From Zerene cesonia (lineage: Eukaryota > Arthropoda > Insecta > Lepidoptera > Pieridae): DNA of 64,000 nt. The stretch lies in contig NC_052118.1 in the NCBI RefSeq assembly GCF_012273895.1, positions 5,109,164 to 5,173,163 of the forward strand. The letters are read 5' to 3'. The position numbers were made by a program, and so were the translations under genes. The notes under the pieces are model-generated. The model worked only from the letters and a program-made list of their open reading frames with translations. It did not search any database and was not told the origin of the DNA. Positions 1-10,690 of this stretch are shown here, piece by piece (the stretch's first letter is position 1; every line of letters begins with the position of its first letter).

Positions 1-2968
1 TCTGAATTATACGAGTCTTCATGGTAGGTATTGAGTTTAATAAAAATAAGTCATTAACGTCTTTTCATTTAAACATTGATATAAATACAGACCTACATGT
101 CAAATTTACGCCTAAGTGTATAGAACATTATGGGAGCACGTTAGAATGACTGTTGAATGACTGAAAAATTACTGAAAAAATGTATTTTTATTAATATTTT
201 ATTTTAACTGCAATTGGTATCATTATTGCAATCATATCTTAGCATTTTCACCGTATTTTCTTGCAATGATTGTAAAACCGAAGTATATAGAAATTTAACT
301 CTATCTTAAAACTTTTAAAATAAACACATATTCCTTACGCTTTGTTCTTCTCGTGCTATGGGAACTCCACGAAATACCTACGTCCAAATAACAATGAGAT
401 GTAATGACCAAAAACAAAAGATATTAGGAGATACGGCGAGATTGTGGTTGCACGTCACGTATAAAATAAGCGTGAGCCCAATGGGGAACAAGACAAGCAT
501 GAAAAATATGAGCTGTACGCGGCCCTGGCTGTATTAAAACTGCATCTTAAACTCATAGCGACTCCACGACCTAGGCTTTAACCTAAGCGATAGAAGCGTG
601 TATTCAGTAAGTCTTTCTCATATCTTATACACGTTGGGAAAGAAATCTTCAGAAAGCACACTTGACTGCGTTTGCATATAGTTTACTTACGTTACTAGTC
701 ATAGTGTATCCTAATATACGATCGGTTACTATTCGCTTTTTATTTTTCGCAATAACTTCAAATATATGTTTTGCGTCATGCTAAAAGAAAATAAAAATAA
801 ATGTCATTAAACCTCCTTTTTTGTATAATAAAGTTGCTGTATATGAGAAAATATATAAATATGAATAAAAACTTTTCTGAATAAAAACTAAAATCGTAAC
901 GCATACGCTTCCTGTGTTACAGTAAAATTAACCTAAAACATATATTGCTAAGTTATAAAATGCGGTATTGACATGAAATTTATAAATCGAACGTTGTAAT
1001 AAATTTAATGATAACAATCAGAAGAATTCGTTCTAGGACGTGAGCCCCAAACTCCCAGCTCGTATCGGTGCACCAAAGGATCGCATTCTCATCACGTAAG
1101 TGGGCTAAAACACACAACAAGCCGCGAAAGAAAAACTTTTCCATCGAAAACAAACACGACTCATGTAGTTTGTTATCTTTATAAATTGAGTTAAAGGTGG
1201 AGGCGTTTTTAATTTCGATTTCGGTGAAGTTACGTGAGAAGTTTAAACTGCTATCATTTTTGCGGAAACCACGGATTGTGTAGCTATAATAGCAAATGAT
1301 AATGAATTTTTACATTGATTCATTTAAAACATCTTGCTTTTCTTATATGAAGGAAAAATAATTTAGCATCATATACATAGCTTATGTCGTAGCTATGAAG
1401 TAGTACTACGGATGCTACGCTATATCGGAGCGAGTGGTAGTTTATTTTCGTAGAATTACTAGTTGTCATTTATCAAAGATCATAATGAAATAATCTCATT
1501 TGTTCAATCATACTTCTATTTGATTATATCAGAATTTGCACTGAATTTATGATAACGATATATTGTAAATAAATTAAAATATACCTTCCATACTGACTGG
1601 AAGAAATGGCTTATAGACATAAGGCCGCCAATTATATATAAAATCCTTTGTTAGATTTATTATCATCCTTTTTGTATTGTTTATGTATTCAATGAAGAAT
1701 AATTAAATATATGACTGTCTGTGTCAGTCTATAATGATGCATCTAAAGCCCGTCTTACTCCTGAGGAATTATAAACAATTGGCAATCAACGCCGCGCTGC
1801 TGTTAAATGCAAATGAACAAACAGATCTATATCACAGTATTGAACCACTTACACTATTATAGGAATGTATCGACTGAGACAGATATCAACACTGTATTAG
1901 GAGTTAATTAATTTACGACGTGGCACTAATTACATATCCAATAACATAACTCGGATTAATATTCCATTAGGGTGAGACACCGCGTTGTAAGTATTATCCG
2001 ATTTTATTGGGAAATTGGCTAACCATCGATTACAAACGGATCGTTATTTCTCACACCCAAATAAAAAATAATGACAATAATTTTTTTTCACTTTGATTTT
2101 GTATATAATATTTTGATATGATACATAATTATAATATGTTGGAAATAGTGATTCGGATCATTTGCTTGCAATTATTACGCTATTATTTCATTAGAATGAA
2201 GTTGTATCATATAAATAAACATGTAATGTAAATTTCAAAACTTTAAAATATTTAAATTGTTATTATTCGTTTATTAACATTTTTTAAACGGTCAACCAAT
2301 TTTTTTCTTGAATCCTGTAACCCCTATATTAAAGTCCATTAATCATATGGGTATTGTAGATGTTACATGAGCAGTTATAAGCAATACCTGAATGCAAATT
2401 GTAACAGCTAGTAGGACGCAACTACAGACTAACTATATAATGTAATTCCCATCAAATGTCTAGTAATAAACGTATGTTGACAGATCCAATCTCTATGACT
2501 ATTGAGAGCCATGGCGCTATAATTGGATATACGTTGAAGGCTGTATATAACCAGTAGTATGACGTCCACTAATGTAATCCAGCGAGGACCTAATCTGATA
2601 TCGAGACGACTCAGGCATGGACTCCTAGCTAGGTAATTGGGTTGCGTTTAATCCACAATGCAACTTTAGACTCGTTCTCGTTGTTACGCTCAATATAGCC
2701 TAGAAAGCTTAGCTAACTACCGAGCTCAATTTACAGACATGCATCAAGTATGCACCTATATTTTCTGTACGGAATGCAAATGAAATACTTAACGACTTTA
2801 TCGAATATTTAGTTGCAGAGTTTAAAATGTTCTTCCTCTGAATTTATATTTTATAGCATTTATACGTAACTCTGTCTTTAATTTTTATAGTTGTAGAGTT
2901 AAATGTATATTCAATCGGTCGTTGAAACGTTTGTAACCAATTAATCTTAATAATTATGTAAAATTATG
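1..2968. other. AT-rich noncoding DNA, no gene seen
   Basis: No long open frame, RNA gene or recognisable repeat is visible. Two short GC-richer pockets stand out, near 1027-1110 and 1385-1435. The second contains several GTAGC/CTACG words. Neither can be assigned. Confidence 0.6.
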
Positions 2969-2979
2969 TTATGTATTGG
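2969..2979. repeat. Left target-site duplication of SINE
   Basis: TTATGTATTGG here recurs as TTATGTATTTGG at 3301-3312, directly after the SINE tail. The two differ by one T. This is the expected footprint of LINE-type reverse transcription at a nicked target. Confidence 0.75.
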
Positions 2980-3300
2980 TATACAGCAGTGGTGGCTCAG
3001 TGGTGAGGACCTCGGACTTCAAAATCGATAAGTCGGGGTTCGAGACCGGACGAGCGCGCAGGAAATAAATTGATTTTTCAATTTATCTGCGCATGTAGAT
3101 AACATCCCCACTGCTTAAACGGTGAAGGGAAACATCGTGAGGAAACCGGCATGTACAAGAATTTAAAGTTCGACGTCATGTGACATCTGCCAACCCGCAC
3201 TTGGCCAGCGTGGTGGATTATGACCTGAACCTTCATAGGAGGCCTGTGTCCCAGCAGTGGGAACATATAAGGGCTGATGATGATGATGATGATGATGATG
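2980..3300 (+). mobile_element. tRNA-derived SINE, full length, TGA-repeat tail
   Basis: The 5' part has the RNA polymerase III promoter boxes of a tRNA: an A box (TGGCTCAGTGG, 2993-3003) and a B box (GGTTCGAGACC, 3037-3047). A tRNA-unrelated body follows, with a segment around 3190-3270 that I recognise as widespread in Lepidoptera (CCAGCGTGGTGGATTATG). The element ends in about 8.7 TGA units (3275-3300). It is bounded by near-perfect 11-12 bp target-site duplications. A short open frame across the body (3180-3362) is not a gene. Three further copies lie in this window (10.1-10.6 kb, 61.9 kb and 63.1 kb). Confidence 0.9.
3275..3300 (+). repeat. TGA trinucleotide microsatellite (SINE tail)
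   Basis: Uninterrupted TGA repeats form the 3' end of the SINE. Tail length is likely to vary between individuals. Confidence 0.9.
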
Positions 3301-3312
3301 TTATGTATTTGG
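3301..3312. repeat. Right target-site duplication of SINE
   Basis: TTATGTATTTGG matches 2969-2979 with one extra T. Confidence 0.75.
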
Positions 3313-3891
3313 AAAACTTATTAAAACTGATTAAGACATCAGGTTATCTTCAAATGTATTGAACACGAATTTCTGTCATTCAAAATTGTATCCTTCAGCA
3401 TTTTCAGTGTTATCAATGCACGCATACTTAACAAATGTAAAGAATAACAAAGTAACAGCGTCGTATGTGGATAATTTAACGGTCTGATAAAAACAATCAC
3501 CTGCGTCTCAGTGGGTAATTCCATTCCAATCTAAATAGGTACATGGCCCGTTACCGAATTTCCTTTGAGATCTCAAGCGTGCACCCTGAGTGCTCCGAGC
3601 CGGCACGTCTCCGAACTTCGGAATTTCAATTTTGAAAACTTTTCCAACAAGGGCCGATATTGACAGCGACCATCAGAAACCCACTTAGTGACACAGGTCA
3701 TCTTTATGACTTTCTGTCCTATATCCATCTACAGATAGTCAAATGAAATCTTTTAGCTCGAGAACCATACGATTAATTGGTTTTTTTTTATATGTTTAAA
3801 TGGGGTGCACGGGCTGCTAAAAACATCGATATCTAAGAATAATTGAAACAGATATTATTATTTTAACTTCTTTATTCGAAAATATACAATA
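3313..3891. other. Unique noncoding DNA with a GC-rich pocket
   Basis: No gene is visible. The stretch 3540-3725 is clearly less AT-rich than its surroundings and contains GAGCCGGCACG. It has no open frame and no repeat signature, so it could be a conserved noncoding element. Nothing in the sequence proves this. Confidence 0.45.
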
Positions 3892-4113
3892 CTAGCTGCG
3901 CCCCGCGTTTTCACCCGCCGTAAGTCCGTATCCCGTAGGAATATCGGGATAAAAAGTTGCCTATATGTTATTCCAGTTGTTCAGCTGTCTACTTACCAAA
4001 TTAAATTGTAATCGGTTCAGTAGTTTTTGCGTGAAAGAGCAACAAACGCACACACATCCTTACAAACTTTCACACATCCTTACAAGCATTTATAATATAA
4101 GTAGGAAGTAGGA
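3892..4113 (-). mobile_element. Helitron-like non-autonomous element, complete
   Basis: Read on the minus strand it starts TCCTAC and ends with a GC-rich hairpin region followed by CTAG. The plus-strand start is CTAGCTGCGCCCCGCG at 3892. It is flanked by A (3891) and T (4114), the A^T insertion site without target duplication that is typical of Helitrons. The body matches the complete copy at 47458-47656 in the opposite orientation. The TCCTAC terminus is doubled (4101-4106 and 4108-4113). A phrase near 4040-4085 (CACACATCCTTACAA) is also duplicated. Confidence 0.8.
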
Positions 4114-5023
4114 TTCTAGAAAATACCTAATAAATTCTTAAAAAAAAATGACTGCTTTAATACAACACTTCAAGAATGTGGTTAATAATAAGAGTAAAAC
4201 CCTTTTGAAATGACATTTAAATGTCAATTTAAGTTTTATAACATTGAAATTTATTTATAAAGAAACCGATTTAAATAAATTTCGAATAAAATTTTGCATT
4301 AGACCCAGCTTAAAAGAAATATATGATTTTAAAGGCTTGATATAATGGTCTTTAAAAGAACTTAAGACACCTGCCACGCGTTTTAATTATTAGATAATTA
4401 CGAGAGAAACTGAAAGAAATTGAAAATGTAAGCGTATTTTTGAAATATTTTTATGATGATGATTAGGCCCAATTGAGAGGTCTAGGTCTGAAACCATAAA
4501 AATGGTTTATTTATTGGAATGATGTAATCACGCGTTTAAAAATTATTTAATGATTTTATACTTCGTAAAACAATACTATTATAGTATTAAGTTATCTGTG
4601 GAAAAATTGTAAACAACCAGAAATCATGTCTTTCCTGTTTATTACAATATTATTCATTAATAGATACGAAATGCATAATATTTTTAGTGTAAGATAATGA
4701 GGACTGTTTATCGCATGTAAAACTTAAAAATATATCATTATGAGGGCCTTCAATAATCATTCTATTGTCATACGCATCGAACATGTGATAAAATAAGTGA
4801 TTAATTAAATGATAGGTGTATAGACGAAGGAAATAATAGTTGTAGAAAGCAGAGTCAACTATACAACCCTAGCGCCACAATAAGTAATTAGTGCGTCACT
4901 CCGCGGCAGATAAAGATCAGAGGTACACTTTAGAAAATACTCTTTGGTGCTTAGTTGCAAGAGATGCTATTACATTCGTCTTTTATTTTTTTTTGTATAC
5001 TGTTGTATGCAACTTTAAAGTTC
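4114..5023. other. AT-rich noncoding DNA, nothing recognised
   Basis: Mostly A/T homopolymer-rich sequence with no open frame over 60 codons. A small GC-richer patch lies around 4865-4930. Confidence 0.55.
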
Positions 5024-5037
5024 AGCGCCATCTATGA
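5024..5037 (-). promoter_or_regulatory. CTCF-like motif 1
   Basis: AGCGCCATCTATGA on the plus strand reads TCATAGATGGCGCT on the minus strand. This is close to the insect CTCF motif as I remember it (CCGCTAGATGGCGCT). Binding cannot be judged from sequence alone. Confidence 0.4.
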
Positions 5038-5077
5038 TAAAATAACGGAACTACGTTACTTCTCGTAGTTTTCACTG

Positions 5078-5090
5078 CCACCTAGCGGCA
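5078..5090 (-). promoter_or_regulatory. CTCF-like motif 2
   Basis: GCCACCTAGCGGC on the plus strand reads GCCGCTAGGTGGC on the minus strand, in the same orientation as motif 1 and about 50 bp away. A 7 bp inverted repeat lies between the two (AACTACG/CGTAGTT, about 5049-5070). Confidence 0.4.
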
Positions 5091-5466
5091 AAGTCTTGAA
5101 CTATTATTATTCGTAGGCCACTTAACGAATTTTATAAGAACAAATTTATACACTGCCAACATAATATAATAACAGTAATAACTCTAGACTTCCACAATTT
5201 AACTCTTGTGCATGAAATACTCAACAAGAAACGATTACAGATTAATATCATCGTTCATAGTTATGATAATTATTCATAAATACGTAAATTTTAAACGTGG
5301 AAACGCATAACATTGATACATATCATATTGTAGTGTGTAGTGTAAGTAAATAGAATAGTGGGCCACTTTTGTAGTTATTAGGTAATAATATTTGACGTTA
5401 GGTATGGTTAAGAGGTGAATGGTTTTGGAAAAACATTAAATGGTGTAAATTCGTGAGTACTCGCAT
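5091..5466. other. AT-rich noncoding DNA, nothing recognised
   Basis: No open frame, repeat or motif beyond general AT richness. Confidence 0.55.
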
Positions 5467-5662
5467 TCCTAACTATAATATTATAAATGCGAAAGTGCGT
5501 TTGTTTGTTTTCTTTCACTTCGCAACGGATGACCTTTTGGCGTGATTTTTGTCTTTAGATGGTTAGGAGGCTACATAGGTGATAAGCCTGTTATAAACCG
5601 CGGTGAACGTTTCTATTGGAATTTCCACTGACTATGCTAGCGAAGCTGCCGTCGGAAGCTGG
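5467..5662 (+). mobile_element. Helitron-like or related element, degraded
   Basis: It begins TCCTAACTATAATATTATAA and continues with GCGAAAGTGCG, a 5' end like that of the elements at 12352 and 47458. It ends with GCGAAGCTGCC and then AAGCTGG, resembling a hairpin plus CTRR end. The body differs from the 47458 copy, so it is a related subfamily. Confidence 0.55.
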
Positions 5663-5700
5663 CTTAAAATAAATATTTGGATTCACCTTTTATATAATTA

Positions 5701-5870
5701 CTAACCGTGCGCCCCGCCTTCGCCCGTGGTACATATATAGCCACGTCACTTTCACGATTGAGCTGCAGCTTTCTACTGGTGAAATAATTTTTGAAATCAG
5801 TAGAGTGGTTTTTGCGTGAAAACGTTACAAACATACAAAAATATAAAAATTTCCTCTTTATAATATTATA
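5701..5870 (-). mobile_element. Transposon end fragment, Helitron-like tail
   Basis: Reads CTAACCGTGCGCCCCGCCTT at the left and ends in TATAATATTA. This matches the GC-rich-end to TATAATATTA layout of the other minus-oriented tails. It contains the TTTTTGCGTGAAAACG phrase shared with the 3892 element. Confidence 0.55.
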
Positions 5871-5874
5871 CCGT

Positions 5875-6055
5875 TATCTCGTGGAAATGAAGCATTTTTC
5901 CGGAGTAAAAAGTATTCTGTAACACTCGGGAATAATGTAGCTTTCTTTTGGTGAAAGAAATTTCAAAAGCGGACTGGTAGTTTCGGAGCCTTTAGGGTAC
6001 AAACAAACAAACAAAAGAACTTTTCCTCTTAATTATATTATACTAGTATAGTTAC
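5875..6055 (-). mobile_element. Transposon tail fragment with CAAA repeats
   Basis: Contains a GGACTGGTAGTTTCGGAGCC phrase, then (CAAA)n at about 6000-6015, then TTTTCCTCTTAATTATATTA. This is a common lepidopteran interspersed tail in minus orientation. It abuts the fragment at 5701-5870. Confidence 0.5.
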
Positions 6056-7197
6056 TTATAGAAGTAGGTCGAAAGGCACTTTTGTAATGGGGACAATCTA
6101 GCCAAATGGTTAAAATCATTCAAGATACTTCGTCATTGAATGTGCCATGGAAAGAAATACCCTAAAGAAAATTCTGCCTTTATAAATTATATACCAACAT
6201 CATTTTTTATAGTTAATAGAGAATGTAGGTTTTATTTTCATTTAAACATATGCGAAGCTCGTAATTTAGAATTTGTTTCATTATTTAAAGCTGCCTTATA
6301 AAAGGTAATATCGTAACCAACGCCAGCAATTCTTGTTCTTTTCACATTTCTAAGAAAAATAATATAACAAGGCATTAAGTAACAACAATATATTGCGCTT
6401 AATAATATATACGGAAAGCCACATGAATACATACTTAATATTCTTAGTTTCCAAGAAAATCTAGACGTGTTGACGATTATCTCGCAAAATCTTGTAGACT
6501 AAGATAAATTGTTTTTCCCCAGTATAACCCGACGCCATTTTCACATCGTTAGCTACAATAAACACAAATTGGTTACATATAGGGTGGTATATACGTGCGA
6601 TTTATCAGGTAGAAAGTTTATTTGTACAAGGCCGATAGAAATTAATAGAGCTTCATTCAATTGCGTGAGCGAAAGGTGCTAAATCAAGCGTGAGGATTGC
6701 AATAAAGATCGCGGACCGGCTGCCATTAATTAAGATAGAGACGGCACGGCTACGTTCCCACTATACCTACTTGTATATTGTACATTATGCTTCATTGAAG
6801 CGCACATTATTAGTTACATGTGAAACAATGCCTTTAGAAGCAATATTACCTACTGGTATTCGATCTACGAAGTCGGTGCGACTTCCTTAATTATGTTAAT
6901 TTTGATTATGTATTGTTCAATCTGAAGATATTTACAATTGCAATCTTCATTGCTCTAATAAAAAGAAAGTTCGATGCATTGTTAACATGTTTATTAGGAA
7001 TTTTATTTTTTGTCATATGTAAAACTGACAAATGTATTAAATTTATCTAGTCTGCATTTTCTTATGTTTTTTAACAAACCATACCTGATACTAAATTTAA
7101 TGTATTAAGAGTACACTATTCCTCCTCCTCCACATTATCTATATACTTTAAAAAGCATAAATACTATATTCTCAACTAAAGCTATAAAGTATTTTTT
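6056..7197. other. Unique noncoding DNA with one GC-richer patch
   Basis: Around 6660-6770 the sequence is GC-richer and includes TTAATTAAG, a homeodomain-type site, next to GGACCGGCTGCC. The open frame at 6690-6890 has no recognisable protein features. The rest is AT-rich. Confidence 0.45.
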
Positions 7198-7370
7198 CAA
7201 CCGACTTCAAAAAAGGAGATTATCAATTCGGCTGCATTTTTATGTTTTTCACTTCCTAAGTTTTCCTGTGTTAACCGTTTTTTATGATTCTTTTTTTCTT
7301 GAAAACTGGTTCCTCCCGTGCCCCATTAAAATTTGGTTTCGTTCTGACAATTTGAAGCAGTTTTTTTTGT
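7198..7370 (+). mobile_element. Transposon 3'-region fragment (CCGACTTCAAAAAAGGAG type)
   Basis: Begins CAACCGACTTCAAAAAAGG and continues with TTATCAATTCGGCTG and ACTGGTTCCTCCCGTG. I recall this phrase series from a dispersed lepidopteran transposon family whose class I cannot fix. A second copy lies at 52062-52250. Confidence 0.6.
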
Positions 7371-7613
7371 TAATAATTAATCTTACCGATCGTTGATATA
7401 ACTGAATGAAATCCTGTTGTCTCAGTTTCTTTTCCTTTCTTTATAACTATATGTTTTAAAAGGGAAATGGGATTAAGTACATACTCTGTGTAACACTTTC
7501 TCTCATCAGATTTTTATTATTTCCATACGGATTTCCTTATCCTTAACAAAACTCACACAGTTAATCAAATACAGACCAATTATGTGTCGACTGAGTAGAC
7601 TAATAATATGAAA
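7371..7613. other. AT-rich noncoding DNA
   Basis: Nothing recognised. Confidence 0.55.
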
Positions 7614-7760
7614 CACTTTTGTTTGTTTGCTTGTTTGAGCGCGCTAATCTCAGGAACCACTGAACTGTTTTAAAACATTTTTTCACCGTGGATATGAAAA
7701 ATTCTTTGGGTGCTATGTATACACCATGTAACCGCTAATTAAACAACATACGTTTAAAAG
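7614..7760 (+). mobile_element. Transposon tail fragment (GAGCGCGCTAATCTCAGGAA type)
   Basis: TTTGTTTGTTTGCTTGTTTG leads into GAGCGCGCTAATCTCAGGAA and CACTGAACTG. This is a frequent lepidopteran interspersed tail. The 3' part is decayed. Confidence 0.55.
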
Positions 7761-8229
7761 CCTCCTAATCTCGAATAGGCAAAGAACTAATTCGGAATAT
7801 CCATAAAAAATTTCGACACGTTTCTCATAAAAAAGCTTATCTATATATGTAATGCGAATACCATTTTATAAATATGAATAAAAAACGTTTTGTACAAAAT
7901 AAATCACAGACGCAACCATAGATACGCATTTGAATTTGCCAACACATTTTAATTTAACCGCGTTTGCGTCAATACAATAAAATAAAACAAAAACTGATTG
8001 GCAGGAAAACAACAATTCAAATGCATTCGTAGATATGTTACACGCGCGCGTGTGCATTTTATTGGTTTGAAAAATACGTTTACACAATGGCCTCAACGAT
8101 AGTTCAATAAACGTGAGGGAAATAAACATTCTGGGTCACAATAACAAAGGATCGTTTAAACATCTGGCCTTAGAGTGCTAAAAGATCCATCTTTGCGACG
8201 CCAAAAAGATTTAAGTAAACGTAGCTTAT
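7761..8229. other. AT-rich noncoding DNA
   Basis: A CACGCGCGCGTG palindrome lies at about 8040-8052. The open minus-strand frame at 7866-8129 shows no domain or signal and is probably chance. Confidence 0.5.
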
Positions 8230-8345
8230 TTTTGGTGGAGCTGACAGTGCGATAGTGTAAGGCCCATTACAGGCAAATTATGGCTGCCATTATTGTCCGT
8301 GTGTCCCGCGCGCGTTGTGAGTTACGCCCGCACCGGGTCAATAGG
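8230..8345. other. GC-rich block A, diverged copy of block B
   Basis: The stretch 8261-8299 matches 8932-8970 at 31 of 39 positions. A shared ACGCCCG follows at identical spacing (63 bp from block start) in both. The shared core includes CAAATTAT and CATTAT, AT-rich homeodomain-like words set in CpG-rich DNA. It is not one of the repeats seen elsewhere in the window. It may be a duplicated regulatory element or an old unidentified repeat. Confidence 0.45.
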
Positions 8346-8899
8346 TTTTATGTAAGAACTATTTTCTTTACTTATCTCACATCTTTATTTGCATAAGTAA
8401 AGTTTTATTTGAAACCCTTCCATGTTCGACTCAAATGTTAACGACGGGAAACCCAATAATTGATCGATTGCGATACCATGTGCCATTTTAGAAGTTTAAT
8501 TAGTAATATTAATATTATTCGATCACTCCACATTCACCTAAATAGAGATCCTTCAAAATTGATTTCGGGCGTCTGAAAACTGAATTCTCAGCTGTGTACC
8601 TCGAGCGAGTGTAAGTTTACAAAGTTAACCCATTAACGAGTCACTAAATCATTTGCCTGTCTAACAAGTTTGTGCTTGTCGTACAAAATTATTTTCATCA
8701 TACACACACTTTAAGCTAAATCTACCGTTATCCGAATAAATCACGATTTGAGACGTTCCTTTGCTCAACCAAACTTAAAAGCTTTTAAAGCCATATCGCT
8801 CAGTGTATCGATAAGGTGAACGACGCAACAAGAGCAATTATCCAGGTTGATTTAGATAGTTGTCCACTGATGCGCAAAATACCGAGCTTAAAATCAGAC
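8346..8899. other. Noncoding DNA between the two GC-rich blocks
   Basis: AT-rich, with no recognisable repeat or open frame. Confidence 0.5.
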
Positions 8900-9070
8900 C
8901 TGGATCCCAAGGCGACTACAAAGCGGCATGCGGCCGATTACGGTCAAATTATTGCTATCATTATAGCCCGAAGTCCGCTGCGCCCGGGATAATCACGCCC
9001 GTTCGTTGTCGCACTGCAATCCTGCAACTTATTCGCCTCCAGATATTATCTCGACCTTCGACGACTTTGC
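8900..9070. other. GC-rich block B, diverged copy of block A
   Basis: The core 8932-9001 is collinear with 8261-8330. An open frame of 94 codons runs across it (8860-9144), but its translation shows no recognisable motif and the homologous block A is not open. Coding function is therefore unlikely. Confidence 0.45.
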
Positions 9071-10102
9071 TTTATTGCTTCCAGCTTTTAAATTATGTAA
9101 TCGTTGAGATTAAAGCTTTAAGTAACCTAAAAATAGTTAATTAAACGTTAAATTCGCTATTTATATGTATAAATATTGTATAACGATTACATTGGTCATG
9201 CTATGTGTAAGTCATATATTTAATTAAGTTAATTAAAAGAATCGCGAGTAACGGAGTCGATCTAATAAAGTGTGCGAAAAGTAAGGTGTCTAATCAAAGT
9301 TGAAGACAGCAACGTTGGATAGGTTTTCAAATAGCATTCGGTCAGCAAAGGAAAATTACTGCTCGTTTAGATAACGAGGTGCCTGATTGACGCCTCCCCG
9401 ACTTGATTAAACTGATCACTTTTTGCTACTTATGAAAGACTTTGGCCAAGGAGTCGATGTCGATATTTGGATACTATTGATTCAATATCATTAAAGAATT
9501 AAAATCAAAGCACATTGTATTCCTTTCCGTTATATACATAATAAACACAGTAACAAACTTGTAATTTTATCACAAGTTTCGCTTAGCCTAATTATCCTGG
9601 CAATTATCCCTAGTAATAAAGTATATTTATTACTTAAATTAACAATTCAATCGTAAAAACAGTAAATTAATCCTAAAAAATAATTTTTAATCAGATTTCG
9701 TATTCAATATCTCTATCTCAAAGAAGACGGCATAACAATGAATACAGTATTCTTAACAGTGCGGTAACTAGTAGTTACATAATCGCCGAGGATTGACTCC
9801 TTTGGTGTAATTGGATCTGTCAGTAACAAACAGGCGAGCAAGTAATTACTAGTAACCTTAATAACAGACAGTGCAACAAGAAATTTGACGCGTACGGTTT
9901 AACCACACCTTACTGTCGTACTTTGAAGTAAATAGTATCTAATCCTATTATGGATAAAATACTTAAGGAATTTCTAGCACATAATACATTGTTAATATGA
10001 CTCACTCACAACACTGTAATGTATGTAACTACTTAAAAGACTTCTTCGCAGATATATTTTTATATAGAACAAGTTAAAAAAACTATTTCATAATAGAATT
10101 AT
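9071..10102. other. AT-rich noncoding DNA
   Basis: Two small GC-richer patches (about 9360-9420 and 9785-9850) break an otherwise AT-rich stretch. No gene or repeat recognised. Confidence 0.5.
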
Positions 10103-10137
10103 AAGCAGTAGTTGCTCAGTAGTGAGGACCTCGGGAT
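10103..10137 (+). mobile_element. 5' head of a plus-strand SINE, interrupted
   Basis: GCAGTAGTTGCTCAGTAGTG corresponds to the A-box head of the 2980 SINE. The element is interrupted after GACCTCGGGAT and resumes at about 10330. Confidence 0.7.
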
Positions 10138-10329
10138 CATCATCAGCCCATACACGTTCCCACTGCTGGGACACAGGCCTCCTATGAGGGTTCAGGCCAT
10201 AATCCACCACGCTGGCCAAGTGCGGGTTGGCAGATGTCACATGTCGTCGAACTTTTGATTCTTGGACATGCCGGTTTCCTCACGTTTTTTTCCTTCACCA
10301 GTTCCCTTCACCTCAGGTTGTTTTATGTT
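10138..10329 (-). mobile_element. Minus-strand SINE inserted in another SINE
   Basis: Begins with CATCATCAGCCC, the reverse complement of the TGA tail. It runs through the body (CCACGCTGGCCAAGTGCGGG) to TTTCCTCACG and is truncated before its tRNA head. Its flanks, GAGGACCTCGGGAT (10124-10137) and GAGGACTTCGGGAT (10330-10343), are a 14 bp target-site duplication with one mismatch, made of host SINE sequence. Confidence 0.8.
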
Positions 10330-10570
10330 GAGGACTTCGGGATATAATAAAAAAATCTGGAATTTGGGATCAAGTCAAGCGTGTATTAAATCAATTGATT
10401 AATGGTGGAAATAACGCGAGGAAATCGACATGTCCATGAAAATAAAAGTCGTTTAACGACATGTGACATTTGCCCACCCGCACTCAGCCAGCGTGGTGGA
10501 TTATCGCCAGAACCCTCATAGGAAGGCTGTGTCCTTGCAATGGGAACATATTTGAGCTGATGAATATCAA
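10330..10570 (+). mobile_element. Remainder of the interrupted plus-strand SINE
   Basis: It resumes at GAGGACTTCGGGAT and has a degraded B-box region. The SINE body follows (CGACATGTGACATTTGCC, GCCAGCGTGGTGGATTAT) and it ends near GAGCTGATGAATATC. It is more diverged than the inserted copy, as expected for the older host element. The open frames at 10386-10715 (minus) and 10470-10709 (plus) are read through this repeat and are not genes. Confidence 0.75.
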
Positions 10571-10690
10571 TATCTATTTGTTCTTGTGTGTGAATAAATA
10601 TATGTCTATGTCTATTCGAGAACCGCCACGGTTTTGGTCTGGCAGAATTGGCCCTATTGATATTACATATAGTAAAGGATACTATTTTTT

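Noticed and set aside
3037..3047. B box as evidence of a functional tRNA gene
   Set aside because: The surrounding sequence does not form a tRNA cloverleaf and continues into a repeated SINE body with a TGA tail.
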